Shown piece by piece: positions 16,315-28,963 of a DNA stretch of 33,205 nucleotides (position 1 is the first letter of the stretch; each line of letters begins with the position of its first letter). This stretch comes from Hydrogenophaga sp. (lineage in GTDB: Bacteria > Pseudomonadota > Gammaproteobacteria > Burkholderiales > Burkholderiaceae_C): NCBI RefSeq assembly GCF_030373225.1, contig NZ_JAUCZG010000038.1, positions 1-33,205 on the forward strand, written 5' to 3'. The notes below the pieces were generated by a model. The model was given only the letters and a program-made list of their open reading frames with translations, searched no databases and was not told the DNA's origin. Position numbers and translations under genes: made by a program.

Positions 16315-17319
16315 TCACTTCAGCACGCCGTGGGCTTGCTGGTCGGCGTGGTACGAGCTTCGCACCATCGCGCCGACCGCCGCGTGGCTGAAGCCCATCT
16401 TGTAGGCCTCGGTTTCGAACATCTTGAAGGTGTCGGGATGCACATAGCGACGCACCGGCAGGTGGTGGCCGCTGGGGGCGAGGTACTGGCCGAGGGTGAG
16501 CATGTCGATGCCGTGCGCGCGCATGTCGCGCATGACGTCCAGAATCTCTTCGTCGGTCTCGCCCAGGCCGACCATCAGGCCGCTCTTGGTCGGCACGTGC
16601 GGGAACAGGGCCTTGAATTTTTTCAGCAGGTTCAGGCTGAACTGGTAGTCCGAACCGGGCCGTGCTTCTTTGTAGAGGCGCGGCACGGTTTCGAGGTTGT
16701 GGTTCATCACGTCGGGCGGTGCGGCCTTGAGGATCTCCAGCGCGCGGTCGTCCCGGCCCCGGAAGTCGGGCACCAGCACCTCGATCTGCGTCTGTGGCGA
16801 CAGGGCGCGGGTCTTCTCGATGCACGCGACGAAGTGGCCGGCGCCGCCGTCACGCAGGTCATCGCGGTCCACGCTGGTGATCACCACGTACTTGAGCTTG
16901 AGCTGTGCAATCGTTTTGGCCAGATTGTCGGGCTCGTCTGCATCCAGCGGGTCGGGCCGGCCGTGGCCCACATCGCAGAACGGGCAGCGCCGTGTGCACT
17001 TGTCGCCCATGATCATGAAGGTGGCGGTGCCTTTGCCGAAGCATTCGCCGATGTTCGGGCAACTCGCCTCCTCGCACACCGTCACCAGCTTGTTGGTGCG
17101 CAAGATGTCCTTGATCTCGTAGAAGCGGGTGGTGGGACTGCCTGCCTTCACCCGGATCCACTCGGGCTTCTTCAGCACCTCGGCCGGCACGATCTTGATG
17201 GGAATGCGCGACGTCTTCGCCTGGCTTTTCTGTTTGGCGCTCGCGTCGTAGCTCGCAGCGGGTTGGGCCTCGCGCACGGTGGTGTTGGTGGATTCAGCGG
17301 GGGTGTCGGTGCGGTTCAT
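16315..17319 (-). CDS. lipA: Lipoyl synthase
   Basis: This 334-residue radical-SAM enzyme inserts two sulfurs into octanoyl groups on lipoyl domains. It has both iron-sulfur motifs: the auxiliary cluster [12 protein letters not shown] (Cys82, Cys87, Cys93) and the SAM cluster CTRRCPFC (Cys108, Cys112, Cys115), followed by [11 protein letters not shown]. The C-terminal [11 protein letters not shown] includes the conserved RSSY serine that ligates the auxiliary cluster. The first ~35 residues are a polar extension before the conserved [17 protein letters not shown]. It lies 36 bases after lipB. Confidence 0.97.
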   Translation of the reverse strand: MNRTDTPAESTNTTVREAQPAASYDASAKQKSQAKTSRIPIKIVPAEVLKKPEWIRVKAGSPTTRFYEIKDILRTNKLVTVCEEASCPNIGECFGKGTATFMIMGDKCTRRCPFCDVGHGRPDPLDADEPDNLAKTIAQLKLKYVVITSVDRDDLRDGGAGHFVACIEKTRALSPQTQIEVLVPDFRGRDDRALEILKAAPPDVMNHNLETVPRLYKEARPGSDYQFSLNLLKKFKALFPHVPTKSGLMVGLGETDEEILDVMRDMRAHGIDMLTLGQYLAPSGHHLPVRRYVHPDTFKMFETEAYKMGFSHAAVGAMVRSSYHADQQAHGVLK

Positions 17320-17355
17320 GGCAGCGGCGCGGATGGCGCGTGGAGTCAGGGTTGG

Positions 17356-18048
17356 TCAGGGTGACAAGGTGGCGCTGAGCTTCTGGCCGAGCACGTGCGC
17401 GGCCTCGTCCCATGAAACCGCCACGCCGATTGTAGAAAGGTCCACCGTCTGAAGGCCCTGGTAGCCACACGGGTTGATGCGCTGGAAGGGTTGCAGGTCC
17501 ATGGCCACGTTGAGTGCGACCCCATGGTAGGTGCGGTGGCGGCTGACCTTGATGCCGAGCGCAGCGATCTTGCCCAGGCCGCAGAAATCGGGCTGCGGCG
17601 CCGGTTCGCCCGGTGCGCGGCGCTGTGGGCGCTGCGGCAGCAAGGCGTGGCTGAACGGATCGTCCAGCCGAACATAGATGCCGGGAGCCCCGGCCACACG
17701 GTGGCCCGTGACCTGGAAGGCGCCCAGCGTGCGGATCACGGCTTCCTCCACCCGGTACACGAATTCCTTGACGTAGTAACCCGCGCGTTGCAGGTCGATC
17801 AGCGGATACGCCACCACCTGGCCGGGGCCATGGTAGGTCACCTGCCCGCCCCGGTTGGTCTGCACCACGGGGATGTCGCCCGGGGACAGCAGGTGGTCTT
17901 CGCGGCCGGCCAGGCCCTGGGTGAACACGGGCGGGTGCTCGCAGATCCAGAGTTCGTCGGGCGTGCTGCCGGATCGCTCGGCGGTGAAGGCCTGCATCGC
18001 CTCATAGGTGGTGCCGTAAGACACCAGGCCCAGGTCCCGGATGTTCAC
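17356..18048 (-). CDS. lipB: Octanoyl-ACP:protein N-octanoyltransferase
   Basis: This 230-residue LipB transfers octanoate from acyl carrier protein to lipoyl domains, the step before Lip[15 protein letters not shown], the catalytic Lys160 (GLGKIAALG) and Cys194 (INPCGYQG) are present. Residues 129-154 ([14 protein letters not shown]..., Pro/Arg-rich) form a loop not found in the E. coli enzyme. The start is GTG at 18046-18048, overlapping the ybeD stop as GTGA, which supports translational coupling. The order dat-ybeD-lipB-lipA on the minus strand suggests one operon. Confidence 0.96.
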   Translation of the reverse strand: MNIRDLGLVSYGTTYEAMQAFTAERSGSTPDELWICEHPPVFTQGLAGREDHLLSPGDIPVVQTNRGGQVTYHGPGQVVAYPLIDLQRAGYYVKEFVYRVEEAVIRTLGAFQVTGHRVAGAPGIYVRLDDPFSHALLPQRPQRRAPGEPAPQPDFCGLGKIAALGIKVSRHRTYHGVALNVAMDLQPFQRINPCGYQGLQTVDLSTIGVAVSWDEAAHVLGQKLSATLSP

Positions 18049-18329
18049 AAGACGATCTTGACCATGGGGTGCGTGGTCAGCGTGCGGTAGAGCTCGTCAA
18101 GTTGTTCGCGGCTGGTCACATGCACCGACAGGGTGAGGCCCATGTAGTTGCCGGCCTTGCTCGGACGCTGCTCCACGGTGCCGGCATCGAAGCTCGCGTC
18201 GAAGGCTTTGGCGACATGGACCATGGCGTCGAGGAAGCCCTCGGCGTTCGCGCCCATCACCTTGATGGGAAATTGCGTGGGGTATTCGATGAGGGATTGT
18301 TCGGGCGGTATCTCGCGCGGATGTTCCAT
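18045..18329 (-). CDS. ybeD: YbeD/DUF493 family protein
   Basis: This 94-residue protein matches the DUF493 (YbeD) family. Its core is [19 protein letters not shown] and its C-terminus [18 protein letters not shown], with an ACT-like alpha/beta pattern. The molecular role is not firmly established. The family is commonly encoded beside lipB, as here, which suggests a link to lipoylation. An AGGAG ribosome-binding site lies in the 14-base gap after the aminotransferase gene. Confidence 0.9.
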   Translation of the reverse strand: MEHPREIPPEQSLIEYPTQFPIKVMGANAEGFLDAMVHVAKAFDASFDAGTVEQRPSKAGNYMGLTLSVHVTSREQLDELYRTLTTHPMVKIVL

Positions 18330-18343
18330 GCTGTCGCTCCTGT

Positions 18344-19255
18344 TCAGGCCGCCACGGCAGCCACCGCCCGCTGGTACCCGGCGTACAGCTTTGCATAGAC
18401 CGGGCCTGGCCGACCCGCCTGGGCGCCGTGGCCCACGGGCAGTCCATCCAGCGAGGTGATGGGCAGCACTTCCTTGGTGGCCGAGGACAGCAGCAGTTCA
18501 TCGGCGTCCAGCACTTCGGCCCGGGTGATGCGTCGAAGCTCGAAGCGCAAGCCTTGCGCCTGGCAGATCTCCTCGATCAGACCGAAGCGGATGCCCTCCA
18601 GCACGAGGTTGTCCTTGGGTGGGCCCATGACCACGCCGTCCTTCACCACCCACACGTTGCTGGCAGCGGCTTCGCTCAGGAAGCCGTCCCGGAACATGAC
18701 GGTCTCGACGGCGCCTGCGTCTGCGCTGATCTGCCGCGAGAACACCGCGCCCAGCAGGCTGGTGCTCTTGATGTGGGCCTTCTCCCAGCGGAAGTCATTG
18801 GCCGTGACGCAGGCCACACCGTTTTCCCGCTGTGCCGGCGTGGCCAGCTTCATTTCGCTGGCCATCACGAACACGGTGGGCACGATCTGCGGCGGCATCA
18901 CGTGGTCGCGCAGCGCCACGCCGCGGGTGACCTGGATATAGATCAACTGGTTGGGCGCACCGGTGGCGGCCTTCAGCGACATGGAAAGCCGCCGCGCAAT
19001 GTCGGCCCACTCGTCGCGTGTCAGGGGGTTGCCGATGCGCAGCTCCGCGAGCGACCGGTCCAGCCGGGCCATGTGCTGCTCGAAACGAAAGGGCTGTCCG
19101 TTGTAGCAGGGCAGAACCTCGTAGACGCCGTCGCCGAAGATGAAACCACGGTCGAGCACGCTGACGTGGGCGTCTTTCAATGGCGTGTACACGCCATTGA
19201 GATAGCAGGTGGTGTCGGGCAGCACGGGCGGGGCGCCCCAGATGGAAGCAGTCAT
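18344..19255 (-). CDS. Class IV PLP aminotransferase (D-amino-acid transaminase-like)
   Basis: This 303-residue enzyme belongs to the branched-chain/D-amino-acid transaminase fold type IV. It has LDRGFIFGDGVYEVLP near residues 34-49, the PLP lysine Lys163 in AHIKSTSLLGA, EAAASNVWVVKDG, and the phosphate-binding LSSATKEVLPITSLDG. D-alanine transaminases make D-glutamate or D-alanine for the cell wall. Aminodeoxychorismate lyase and branched-chain transaminase are alternatives, but the sequence is closest to the D-amino-acid group. The ATG has GATAAT exactly six bases upstream and no ribosome-binding site. Confidence 0.88.
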   Translation of the reverse strand: MTASIWGAPPVLPDTTCYLNGVYTPLKDAHVSVLDRGFIFGDGVYEVLPCYNGQPFRFEQHMARLDRSLAELRIGNPLTRDEWADIARRLSMSLKAATGAPNQLIYIQVTRGVALRDHVMPPQIVPTVFVMASEMKLATPAQRENGVACVTANDFRWEKAHIKSTSLLGAVFSRQISADAGAVETVMFRDGFLSEAAASNVWVVKDGVVMGPPKDNLVLEGIRFGLIEEICQAQGLRFELRRITRAEVLDADELLLSSATKEVLPITSLDGLPVGHGAQAGRPGPVYAKLYAGYQRAVAAVAA

Positions 19256-19261
19256 CGAAAG

Positions 19262-19267
19262 ATTATC
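19262..19267 (-). promoter_or_regulatory. -10-like hexamer 6 bases before the aminotransferase ATG
   Basis: The minus strand reads GATAAT, CTTTCG, ATG. The hexamer matches TATAAT at five of six positions and its position would place the transcription start on the start codon. This is the best case in the window for a leaderless mRNA. Confidence 0.5.
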
Positions 19268-19307
19268 GGCGCCAGTTCGCCCACCGCACAGACAAGAGCC
19301 ATTCGCC

Positions 19308-19338
19308 TTGACGGGCCCATGGGGTTTCTACGTATAAT
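19308..19338 (+). promoter_or_regulatory. Predicted sigma-70 promoter of the ATP synthase operon
   Basis: TTGACG (19308-19313) and a perfect TATAAT (19333-19338) are 19 bases apart, slightly longer than the ideal 17. They lie 49 bases upstream of atpI and are the only strong promoter-like sequence before the operon. Confidence 0.72.
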
Positions 19339-19386
19339 GAGCGGCTTTGCGAACGTCGCTCAACCGTAACCTGGCTGTAACCCTCC

Positions 19387-19902
19387 ATGTCGACAATGCA
19401 ACGCGTCGATCCGGACTCGCAGACCCAGGCAGATGGGGCAGATGGTGGGCAAGAGATCGAATTCAAGCCGCTGACGCGCGAAGAAGCGCAGCAGTGGCGA
19501 GCCAGCCAACCCCGGTTTTCGGTGTGGCGTCTGGTGGCGGTTCAGTTGTTGGCGGGATTGTCGGCGGCTGCCCTGGGTTGGTTGTTCACACAATCGGCAT
19601 CGGTGGCGTGGTCGGTGCTCTACGGAGCGGCATCGGTGGTTGTGCCTTCGGCCTTGATGGCTTACGGCTTGACTTCCAGTGCCTTGAGTCGCCTGTTGGC
19701 GGGGTACGCGCAGGCGGCCTTTGCGGGATTTCTGTTGTGGGAGGGGGTGAAGATTCTGCTGGTGGTGGCCATGTTGTGGTCAGCCCCCCGGATCGTCCCC
19801 GATCTCAACTGGCTGGGCCTGTTGGCCGGCCTGGTGGTGGTTCTCAAGGTGTACTGGTTTGGATTCTGGATCCAGACCCGGCGCGCAAATCTAAACGGTT
19901 GA
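19387..19902 (+). CDS. atpI: ATP synthase accessory protein I
   Basis: This 171-residue protein has a polar N-terminus of about 40 residues and four hydrophobic segments (LVAVQLLAGLSAAALGWLF, VLYGAASVVVPSALMAYGL, a third around VKILLVVAMLW and a fourth around LAGLVVVLKVYWFGFWI). This fits AtpI, which helps assemble the c-ring. Position as first gene before atpB supports this. It is longer at the N-terminus than E. coli AtpI. An alternative ATG lies three codons downstream (19396). No strong ribosome-binding site precedes either. Confidence 0.85.
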   Translation: MSTMQRVDPDSQTQADGADGGQEIEFKPLTREEAQQWRASQPRFSVWRLVAVQLLAGLSAAALGWLFTQSASVAWSVLYGAASVVVPSALMAYGLTSSALSRLLAGYAQAAFAGFLLWEGVKILLVVAMLWSAPRIVPDLNWLGLLAGLVVVLKVYWFGFWIQTRRANLNG

Positions 19903-19929
19903 ATTTCCGACATATCGGTGCAAACGAAC

Positions 19930-21128
<1,199 letters not shown>

Positions 21129-21252
21129 TGGGATTTGCTGCCACGCCAGGCGGCGTTCTGCACACCGGGGTCTCGATGACTTCCGGCGGGCAGCGCACCG
21201 GCGCAGCAGCATCGGCATCACCACTTATGTCAACACACAGAAAGGCGTTGCG

Positions 21253-21723
21253 ATGAATATCAATGCAACCCTCTTTGCGCAGGCCATCGTCTTTGCGATC
21301 CTGGTGTGGTTCACGATGAAATTCGTGTGGCCCCCGATTGCCAAGGCGCTCGATGAGCGTGCGTTGAAGATTTCCGAAGGACTGGCGGCTTCCGAAAAAG
21401 CCAAGTCCGAACTGGCCGTGGCCAACAAGCGGGTGGAAGAGGAGTTGGGCAAATCGCGCAACGAAGCTGCCGTCCGACTGGCCGATGCCGAGCGCCGTGC
21501 ACAGACCGTGATTGAAGAGGCCAAGGCGCGTGCAAGCGACGAAGCCGCCAAGATCGTGGCCGCTGCACACATGGAAGCCGAGCAGCAGGTCGTCAAGGCC
21601 CGGGAAGCCTTGCGCGAGCAGGTTGCTGCGCTGGCTGTCAAGGGGGCCGAGCAGATCCTCAAGCGCGAAGTCAACGCCGGCGTTCACGCCGAGTTGCTGG
21701 GTCGCTTGAAGACCGAGCTCTGA
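21253..21723 (+). CDS. atpF: F1Fo ATP synthase subunit b
   Basis: This 156-residue stator subunit has one N-terminal membrane helix ([20 protein letters not shown], then [14 protein letters not shown]) followed by a long charged, Ala-rich coiled coil. The length is standard for a single b-type subunit, and no b' gene is present. It starts after a 124-base gap following atpE that contains only weak hairpins and no gene. Confidence 0.96.
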   Translation: MNINATLFAQAIVFAILVWFTMKFVWPPIAKALDERALKISEGLAASEKAKSELAVANKRVEEELGKSRNEAAVRLADAERRAQTVIEEAKARASDEAAKIVAAAHMEAEQQVVKAREALREQVAALAVKGAEQILKREVNAGVHAELLGRLKTEL

Positions 21724-21752
21724 TCCACCGATCCGGCAATCAAAGGTAAACC

Positions 21753-22286
21753 ATGGCCGAAATCGCCACCATTGCCCGCCCCTACGCGGAAGCGCTGTTC
21801 CAGGCCTCTGGCTCTGGCGCGGCCGGCACCGCCGCCTGGCTCGACGAGCTGGCGTCGGTGGCTGCCGATGAGCAGCTTCGCCAGTACGCCGACAACCCCC
21901 GGACGACGCCCGAACAGGTGTTCAGCCTGGTGACCGGCGTGATCCAGGCGAGCCTGCCCGAGATGGCGCAGAACTTTCTGCGCACCGTGATCGACAACGG
22001 CCGCCTGGCCGCCCTGCCCGAAATCGCCGACCAGTTCCGCGCCTTGAAGAATGCGCAGATGGGCGCCTTCGATGCCGTGGTCTACAGCGCCTTTGCCATC
22101 GACAGCGCCGCACTGGCCGATCTCTCCGGCGTGCTGGAGAAGCGCTTTGCCCGCAAGCTCAACCTCAAGGTCGAGCTGCAACCCGAACTGATCGGTGGCA
22201 TTCGCGTGGTGGTGGGCGATGAAGTGCTCGACACCTCGATCAAGGCCCGCCTGGAACACATGAAATCCGCCCTGACCGCGGCCTGA
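21753..22286 (+). CDS. atpH: F1Fo ATP synthase subunit delta
   Basis: This 177-residue protein links subunit b to the top of F1. The family features are [15 protein letters not shown] at the N-terminus and the C-terminal [38 protein letters not shown] precedes the ATG. It begins 29 bases after atpF and ends 54 bases before atpA. Confidence 0.96.
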   Translation: MAEIATIARPYAEALFQASGSGAAGTAAWLDELASVAADEQLRQYADNPRTTPEQVFSLVTGVIQASLPEMAQNFLRTVIDNGRLAALPEIADQFRALKNAQMGAFDAVVYSAFAIDSAALADLSGVLEKRFARKLNLKVELQPELIGGIRVVVGDEVLDTSIKARLEHMKSALTAA

Positions 22287-22340
22287 CCGCTGTCACCCCG
22301 CGCCCGTCTGCTCACCATTTAACGAAAGAAGGAAAGAGTC

Positions 22341-23897
22341 ATGCAACTCAATCCCGCTGAAATCTCCGAACTGATCAAGTCCCGCATCGAGGGGCTGGGC
22401 ACATCGACCGATGTGCGCAACCAGGGCACCGTGGTGTCGGTGACCGACGGTATCGTCCGCGTCCACGGCCTGTCCGACGTGATGCAGGGCGAGATGCTGG
22501 AATTCCCGGCCAACAAGGACGGCGTGCCGTCCTTCGGCCTTGCGCTGAACCTGGAGCGGGACTCCGTGGGCGCCGTGATTCTGGGTGAGTACGAGCACAT
22601 CTCCGAAGGCGAGACCGTGAAGTGCACGGGCCGCATACTGGAAGTGCCGGTGGGCCCCGAGCTGATCGGCCGCGTGGTCAATGCCCTGGGCGCCCCGATC
22701 GATGGCAAAGGCCCGATCAACGCCAAGATGACCGACGTGATCGAGAAGGTTGCACCGGGCGTGATCGCCCGCAAATCGGTGGACCAGCCGGTGCAGACCG
22801 GCCTGAAGTCGATCGACTCGATGGTGCCCGTGGGCCGCGGTCAGCGCGAGCTGATCATCGGTGACCGCCAGACCGGCAAGACGGCCGTGGCGATCGACGC
22901 GATCATCAACCAGAAGGGTCAGAACATGACCTGCGTTTATGTCGCGATTGGCCAGAAGGCCTCGTCGATCAAGAACGTGGTGCGTGCCCTCGAGCAGGCC
23001 GGCGCAATGGACTACACCATTGTCGTGGCCGCTTCGGCTTCCGAATCCGCTGCCATGCAGTACCTCTCGGCCTATTCGGGCTGCACCATGGGTGAGTACT
23101 TCCGCGACCGCGGCCAGGACGCACTGATCGTGTACGACGACCTGTCCAAGCAGGCCGTGGCCTACCGCCAGGTTTCGCTGCTGCTGCGCCGTCCGCCAGG
23201 CCGCGAAGCCTATCCCGGCGACGTGTTCTATCTCCACAGCCGCCTGCTCGAGCGCGCTGCCCGGGTGAATGCCGACTATGTGGAAGCCTTCACCAAGGGC
23301 GAAGTCAAGGGCAAGACCGGCTCGCTGACCGCACTGCCCATCATCGAAACGCAGGCCGGTGACGTGTCCGCCTTCGTGCCGACCAACGTGATCTCGATCA
23401 CCGACGGCCAGATCTTCCTGGAAACCAGCCTGTTCAACGCCGGCATCCGCCCCGCCATCAACGCCGGTATCTCGGTGTCGCGCGTCGGTGGCGCTGCGCA
23501 GACCAAGCTCATCAAGAGCCTCTCCGGCGGCATCCGTACCGACCTCGCCCAGTACCGTGAGCTGGCCGCGTTCGCGCAGTTCGCTTCCGACCTCGACGAA
23601 GCCACCCGCAAACAGCTCGACCGCGGTGCCCGCGTGACCGAACTGCTCAAGCAGGCCCAGTACAGCCCGCAATCGATCGGCCTGATGGCGTCCACGCTGT
23701 ATGCCGTGAACAAGGGCTACCTGGACGACATCGAAGTCAAGAAGGTGCTCTCGTTCGAGAACGGCATGCACGCCTTCCTCAAGGACAAGCACGCAGCGCT
23801 GCTGGCCAAGCTGGAAAACGACAAGGCCATGGACAAGGACGCCGAAGCCCAACTGGCTGCCGCCATCGCCGACTTCAAGAAAACCGGCACCTACTGA
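22341..23897 (+). CDS. atpA: F1Fo ATP synthase subunit alpha
   Basis: This 518-residue non-catalytic nucleotide-binding subunit has the Walker A motif GDRQTGKT at residues 174-181, [16 protein letters not shown] (Walker B region) and [11 protein letters not shown] with the arginine finger that completes the beta catalytic site. Length is slightly over the E. coli subunit (513). GAAAGAAGGAAAGAGTC precedes the ATG. Confidence 0.98.
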   Translation: MQLNPAEISELIKSRIEGLGTSTDVRNQGTVVSVTDGIVRVHGLSDVMQGEMLEFPANKDGVPSFGLALNLERDSVGAVILGEYEHISEGETVKCTGRILEVPVGPELIGRVVNALGAPIDGKGPINAKMTDVIEKVAPGVIARKSVDQPVQTGLKSIDSMVPVGRGQRELIIGDRQTGKTAVAIDAIINQKGQNMTCVYVAIGQKASSIKNVVRALEQAGAMDYTIVVAASASESAAMQYLSAYSGCTMGEYFRDRGQDALIVYDDLSKQAVAYRQVSLLLRRPPGREAYPGDVFYLHSRLLERAARVNADYVEAFTKGEVKGKTGSLTALPIIETQAGDVSAFVPTNVISITDGQIFLETSLFNAGIRPAINAGISVSRVGGAAQTKLIKSLSGGIRTDLAQYRELAAFAQFASDLDEATRKQLDRGARVTELLKQAQYSPQSIGLMASTLYAVNKGYLDDIEVKKVLSFENGMHAFLKDKHAALLAKLENDKAMDKDAEAQLAAAIADFKKTGTY

Positions 23898-23928
23898 CCC
23901 GGCCCGTTGACTTCTTAAAGGAAACCCA

Positions 23929-26269
<2,341 letters not shown>

Positions 26270-26280
26270 GGCAGCGCACT

Positions 26281-26335
26281 CGTGCGCCCGGCGGTGTGGG
26301 TGTGCCCGATGTGCTGATGCACATCCTGGCGCACG
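26281..26335 (+). repeat. Nested inverted repeats between atpD and atpC
   Basis: The outer arms CGTGCGCC (26281-26288) and GGCGCACG (26328-26335) enclose a perfect inner hairpin, GATGTGC (26308-26314) and GCACATC (26319-26325) around TGAT. No T run follows, so it is not an intrinsic terminator. An mRNA stability or processing element that lowers atpC relative to atpD is possible. Confidence 0.55.
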
Positions 26336-26389
26336 GCATGGCCGGACACCCGATGACTTGCTTTCCGTCGTTTTCCCCAAGGAGACCCT

Positions 26390-26806
26390 ATGAGCACCAT
26401 CCGCGTTGATGTGGTGAGCGCCGAAGCTTCCATCTTCTCTGGCGAAGCCAAATTTGTGGCCCTGCCGGGCGAAGCGGGCGAACTGGGCATCCTGCCCGGT
26501 CACATTCCGCTCATCACCCGCATCCGTCCGGGCGCCGTGCGCATTGAAAAGGCCGATGGCGGCGAAGAGTTCGTGTTTGTGGCCGGCGGCATTCTCGAAG
26601 TGCAGCCCAACCACATCACCGTGTTGTCCGACACCGCGATCCGCGGCAAGGACCTCGACGAAGCCAAGGCGCTCGATGCGCGCAAACAGGCCGAAGAGGC
26701 GCTCAAAAACGCCAAGAGCGACATCGATCTCGCCAAGGCGACGTCGGAACTCGCCGTCATGGCGGCCCAGATCGCGGCACTGCGCAAGTTCCGGCAGAAA
26801 AGGTGA
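26390..26806 (+). CDS. atpC: F1Fo ATP synthase subunit epsilon
   Basis: This 138-residue subunit has the N-terminal beta-sandwich ([39 protein letters not shown]) and a C-terminal two-helix region ([36 protein letters not shown]) that can inhibit ATP hydrolysis. CAAGGAGACCCT precedes the ATG. It ends the operon 31 bases before the terminator. Confidence 0.97.
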   Translation: MSTIRVDVVSAEASIFSGEAKFVALPGEAGELGILPGHIPLITRIRPGAVRIEKADGGEEFVFVAGGILEVQPNHITVLSDTAIRGKDLDEAKALDARKQAEEALKNAKSDIDLAKATSELAVMAAQIAALRKFRQKR

Positions 26807-26837
26807 AGCGGCGGGCGTCTGCCTGGACTTCCCGATA

Positions 26838-26865
26838 AGACCGGCCTGTGGCCGGTCTTTTTTTG
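26838..26865 (+). terminator. Intrinsic terminator of the ATP synthase operon
   Basis: AAGACCGGCC (26838-26847) pairs with GGCCGGTCTT (26851-26860) around TGT, followed by an uninterrupted T run to 26865. This is a strong rho-independent terminator. Confidence 0.93.
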
Positions 26866-26929
26866 TCCCTTGGCTGCAACGACCCCGGGCGGTCCGAATA
26901 CCATGCGGATGTGAACAAAGGCGCAGACG

Positions 26930-27502
26930 ATGTCATCCATCTTTGAAAGTCCGGAACTGGCCCCTGAAGAAGTGGCGGCACGCCTGCTGGTCACGCCCTC
27001 GGCCCTGGCCGACCTGACCCTCGCTGATGCCCTCAAGGTGGTGGGCTACATGCGGCCCAAGCTGATCAAGGCGGGCACGGTGATCATCCAGGAGGGCGAG
27101 GTTCGTCAGACCGACTACATGCTGCTGGTGCTCGAGGGCGACATTGCGGTGGAAAACGAGCTGCCCGGGCTGCACGAGAGCATGGTGGTCAACATCATGG
27201 GCCCGGGGCATCTGATCGGAGAGATGGGCGTGCTCGACGGGGCGCCCCGGTCGGCCACCTGCACCGCCAACACCAACATCGCTGCGGCCGTGCTGTCGCG
27301 CACCGCGCTGATGCGCCTGCTCAAGGAAGACCCCCGGCTGGGATCGCGGCTGCTGCTGGCGATCTCCAAGCGCATGGCCGACCGCCTGCGGGAAACCACG
27401 CGCAAGCTCAAGACCTTTGCCCAGATGAACAAGGCCTTGCAGCAGGAGCTCCAGGTCGTGATGAACAGCCGCAGCCCGCTGGATGGACGCAAAGGCGGCT
27501 GA
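26930..27502 (+). CDS. Stand-alone cyclic-nucleotide-binding-domain protein
   Basis: This 190-residue protein has a CRP-like cNMP-binding beta-roll: VIIQEGEVRQTDYMLLVLEGDIAVE, GPGHLIGEMGVLDGAPRSATCTAN (the phosphate-binding cassette, with Glu and Arg in GEMGVLDGAPRSA) and AAAVLSRTALMRLL. After the domain there is only a helical tail (ISKRMADRLRETTRKLKTFAQMNKAL) and no helix-turn-helix, so it is not a classic CRP transcription factor. It could sense cAMP or c-di-GMP, or be a structural relic. AAAGGCGCAGACG precedes the ATG. It follows the ATP synthase terminator and has no partner gene. Confidence 0.88.
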   Translation: MSSIFESPELAPEEVAARLLVTPSALADLTLADALKVVGYMRPKLIKAGTVIIQEGEVRQTDYMLLVLEGDIAVENELPGLHESMVVNIMGPGHLIGEMGVLDGAPRSATCTANTNIAAAVLSRTALMRLLKEDPRLGSRLLLAISKRMADRLRETTRKLKTFAQMNKALQQELQVVMNSRSPLDGRKGG

Positions 27503-27516
27503 CCAGGGCGACCCGC

Positions 27517-28044
27517 CTAGCGGCGCACCACGGCGTCGGGAAGCTCGTTCGGTCGAACAGTGCCGGCATCTGCGGGAAAGCGCTCCACCAGCAGTGCGGA
27601 CACCTCTTCGAGTGCCTGCGTGAGGCCGTCTTCGAAGTCTCCCGCGCGCAGTCGGGATGCCAGGCGGTCAACGATGGCCTGCCATTGCGCCCGGCTCACC
27701 CGGCGCGACAGCGCCCGATCGGCGACGAACTCGATCGCGTGCTCGGCCAGCAGCACATAGATCAGCACGCCGTTGTTGTGCTCGGTGTCCCAGACCCGCA
27801 GGCGGCCGAACCAGGTGAGGGCGCGATCGCGAACCACCACCGGCAAGCCGGTTTCGGGTCCGAGGCGCCAGAGGTAGCTCAGCGGCAGCGCTGCTTCAAC
27901 GCACAGTCTCACCTCGCCGGTGTGCCGCCCTTCGCTGGCCGCCACGCGCCGCGCGAGTCGCTCGGCCATGTCGTCGGGCACCGCCCGCAGGGTGTCCGAG
28001 CGGTCCATCCATCGGTGTTTGAAGATGCGCAACAGCTTGTTCAT
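27517..28044 (-). CDS. TPM-domain protein, short form
   Basis: This 175-residue protein has a TPM-type (YgcG/psbP-related) domain: ASEGRHTGEVRLCVEAALPL, LRVWDTEHNNGVLIYVLLAEHAIEFVADRAL and WQAIVDRLASRLRAGDFEDGLTQALEEV. It lacks a signal peptide and a membrane helix, so it is either cytoplasmic or held by a partner. The start at 28044 (MNKLLRIFKHRWMDRS) is chosen over an in-frame upstream start because the extra 74 residues would overlap the Gly-rich tail of the previous gene. It follows that gene by four bases and is the last gene of a LemA-TPM-TPM operon. Confidence 0.85.
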   Translation of the reverse strand: MNKLLRIFKHRWMDRSDTLRAVPDDMAERLARRVAASEGRHTGEVRLCVEAALPLSYLWRLGPETGLPVVVRDRALTWFGRLRVWDTEHNNGVLIYVLLAEHAIEFVADRALSRRVSRAQWQAIVDRLASRLRAGDFEDGLTQALEEVSALLVERFPADAGTVRPNELPDAVVRR

Positions 28045-28048
28045 GGCT

Positions 28049-28963
28049 TCACCATCCGCCCGAGGCGCCACCGCCGCCGAAGTTGCCGCCGCCGCCCGAG
28101 CTGAACCCGCCACCGCCACGCCCACCACCGAAGCCACCGCCGCCCAAACCCCCGCCGCCCCAGCCGCCACCCCGACCGCCCCGCCCGGAGCTGCCCAGCG
28201 GAGCCGCCGGAAGGAACTGCAGGAACAGCGCAGCCAGCATGCCCAGCAGGCCGGCACCGATCGCAACCCAGAACACGGACGTCAGCACCCAGGCCAGGCC
28301 ACCCGCACCCACCCCGGTCAGCAGGGTGCCGAGCTTGTTGCCGAACATGCCGCGCAACAAACCCGAGAGCATGGGCACTGCGAACACCAGGAAGATCAGC
28401 GCGTCCATCCATTCGAAATCGGCACTTCCCGCCGGGCGCCGGGCCGCTGAAGCGTCGGGCAGCGGGAGCTCTTCGCCGCGGATGCGCGCCAGGATCTGGT
28501 CCACCCCCGCGTTGATGCCGCCCGCGTAGTCGCCCTGGCGAAAGGCCGGGGTGACCGCGCTGTCCAGGATGCGACGCGCCATCAGGTCGGGAATGGCGCC
28601 TTCGAGCGCCTTGGCGGTGGCGATGCGCAAACGCCGGTCGTCCTTGGCGATGATGAACAAGACGCCATCGCCCACGTCGGCCCGCCCGATCTTCCAGGCG
28701 TCGCCCACGCGCTGGGTGAAGTCGGCAATGTCCTCGGGCGCGGTGGTCGGCACCATCAGCACCACCACCTGAGACCCCTGCGATTGCTCGAATGCCGCCA
28801 GCCTGGCTTCGAGCGCCGCCACGCTGGCGGCGTCCAGCGTGGCGGTCTGGTCGATCACGCGTGCGCTCAACGCGGGCACCGGCACCAGGCCCTGGGCCAG
28901 CGCGAGGGCCACCGCCCCCATCAGTCCCAGTGCCAGCAGGCACCGGGGCAGCCATCGCGTCAT
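28049..28963 (-). CDS. TPM-domain (YgcG-like) membrane protein with Gly-rich tail
   Basis: This 304-residue protein has a signal peptide (cleavage near ALALAQ, residue 24), a periplasmic TPM domain (VIDQTATLDAASVAALEARLAAFEQ, then GDGVLFIIAKDDRRLRIATAKAL and DYAGGINAGVDQIL), two hydrophobic segments about residues 190-250, and a 50-residue Gly/Ser tail. The domain order fits the YgcG family, often paired with LemA. The family's role in membrane or envelope repair is suggested but unproven. It overlaps lemA by four bases. Confidence 0.9.
   Translation of the reverse strand: MTRWLPRCLLALGLMGAVALALAQGLVPVPALSARVIDQTATLDAASVAALEARLAAFEQSQGSQVVVLMVPTTAPEDIADFTQRVGDAWKIGRADVGDGVLFIIAKDDRRLRIATAKALEGAIPDLMARRILDSAVTPAFRQGDYAGGINAGVDQILARIRGEELPLPDASAARRPAGSADFEWMDALIFLVFAVPMLSGLLRGMFGNKLGTLLTGVGAGGLAWVLTSVFWVAIGAGLLGMLAALFLQFLPAAPLGSSGRGGRGGGWGGGGLGGGGFGGGRGGGGFSSGGGGNFGGGGASGGW

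Noticed and set aside
28083..28260. Gly/Pro repeat-like DNA in the TPM gene as a possible repeat array
   Set aside because: It encodes the Gly/Ser-rich tail of a YgcG-like protein. The units are irregular and explained by low-complexity coding.
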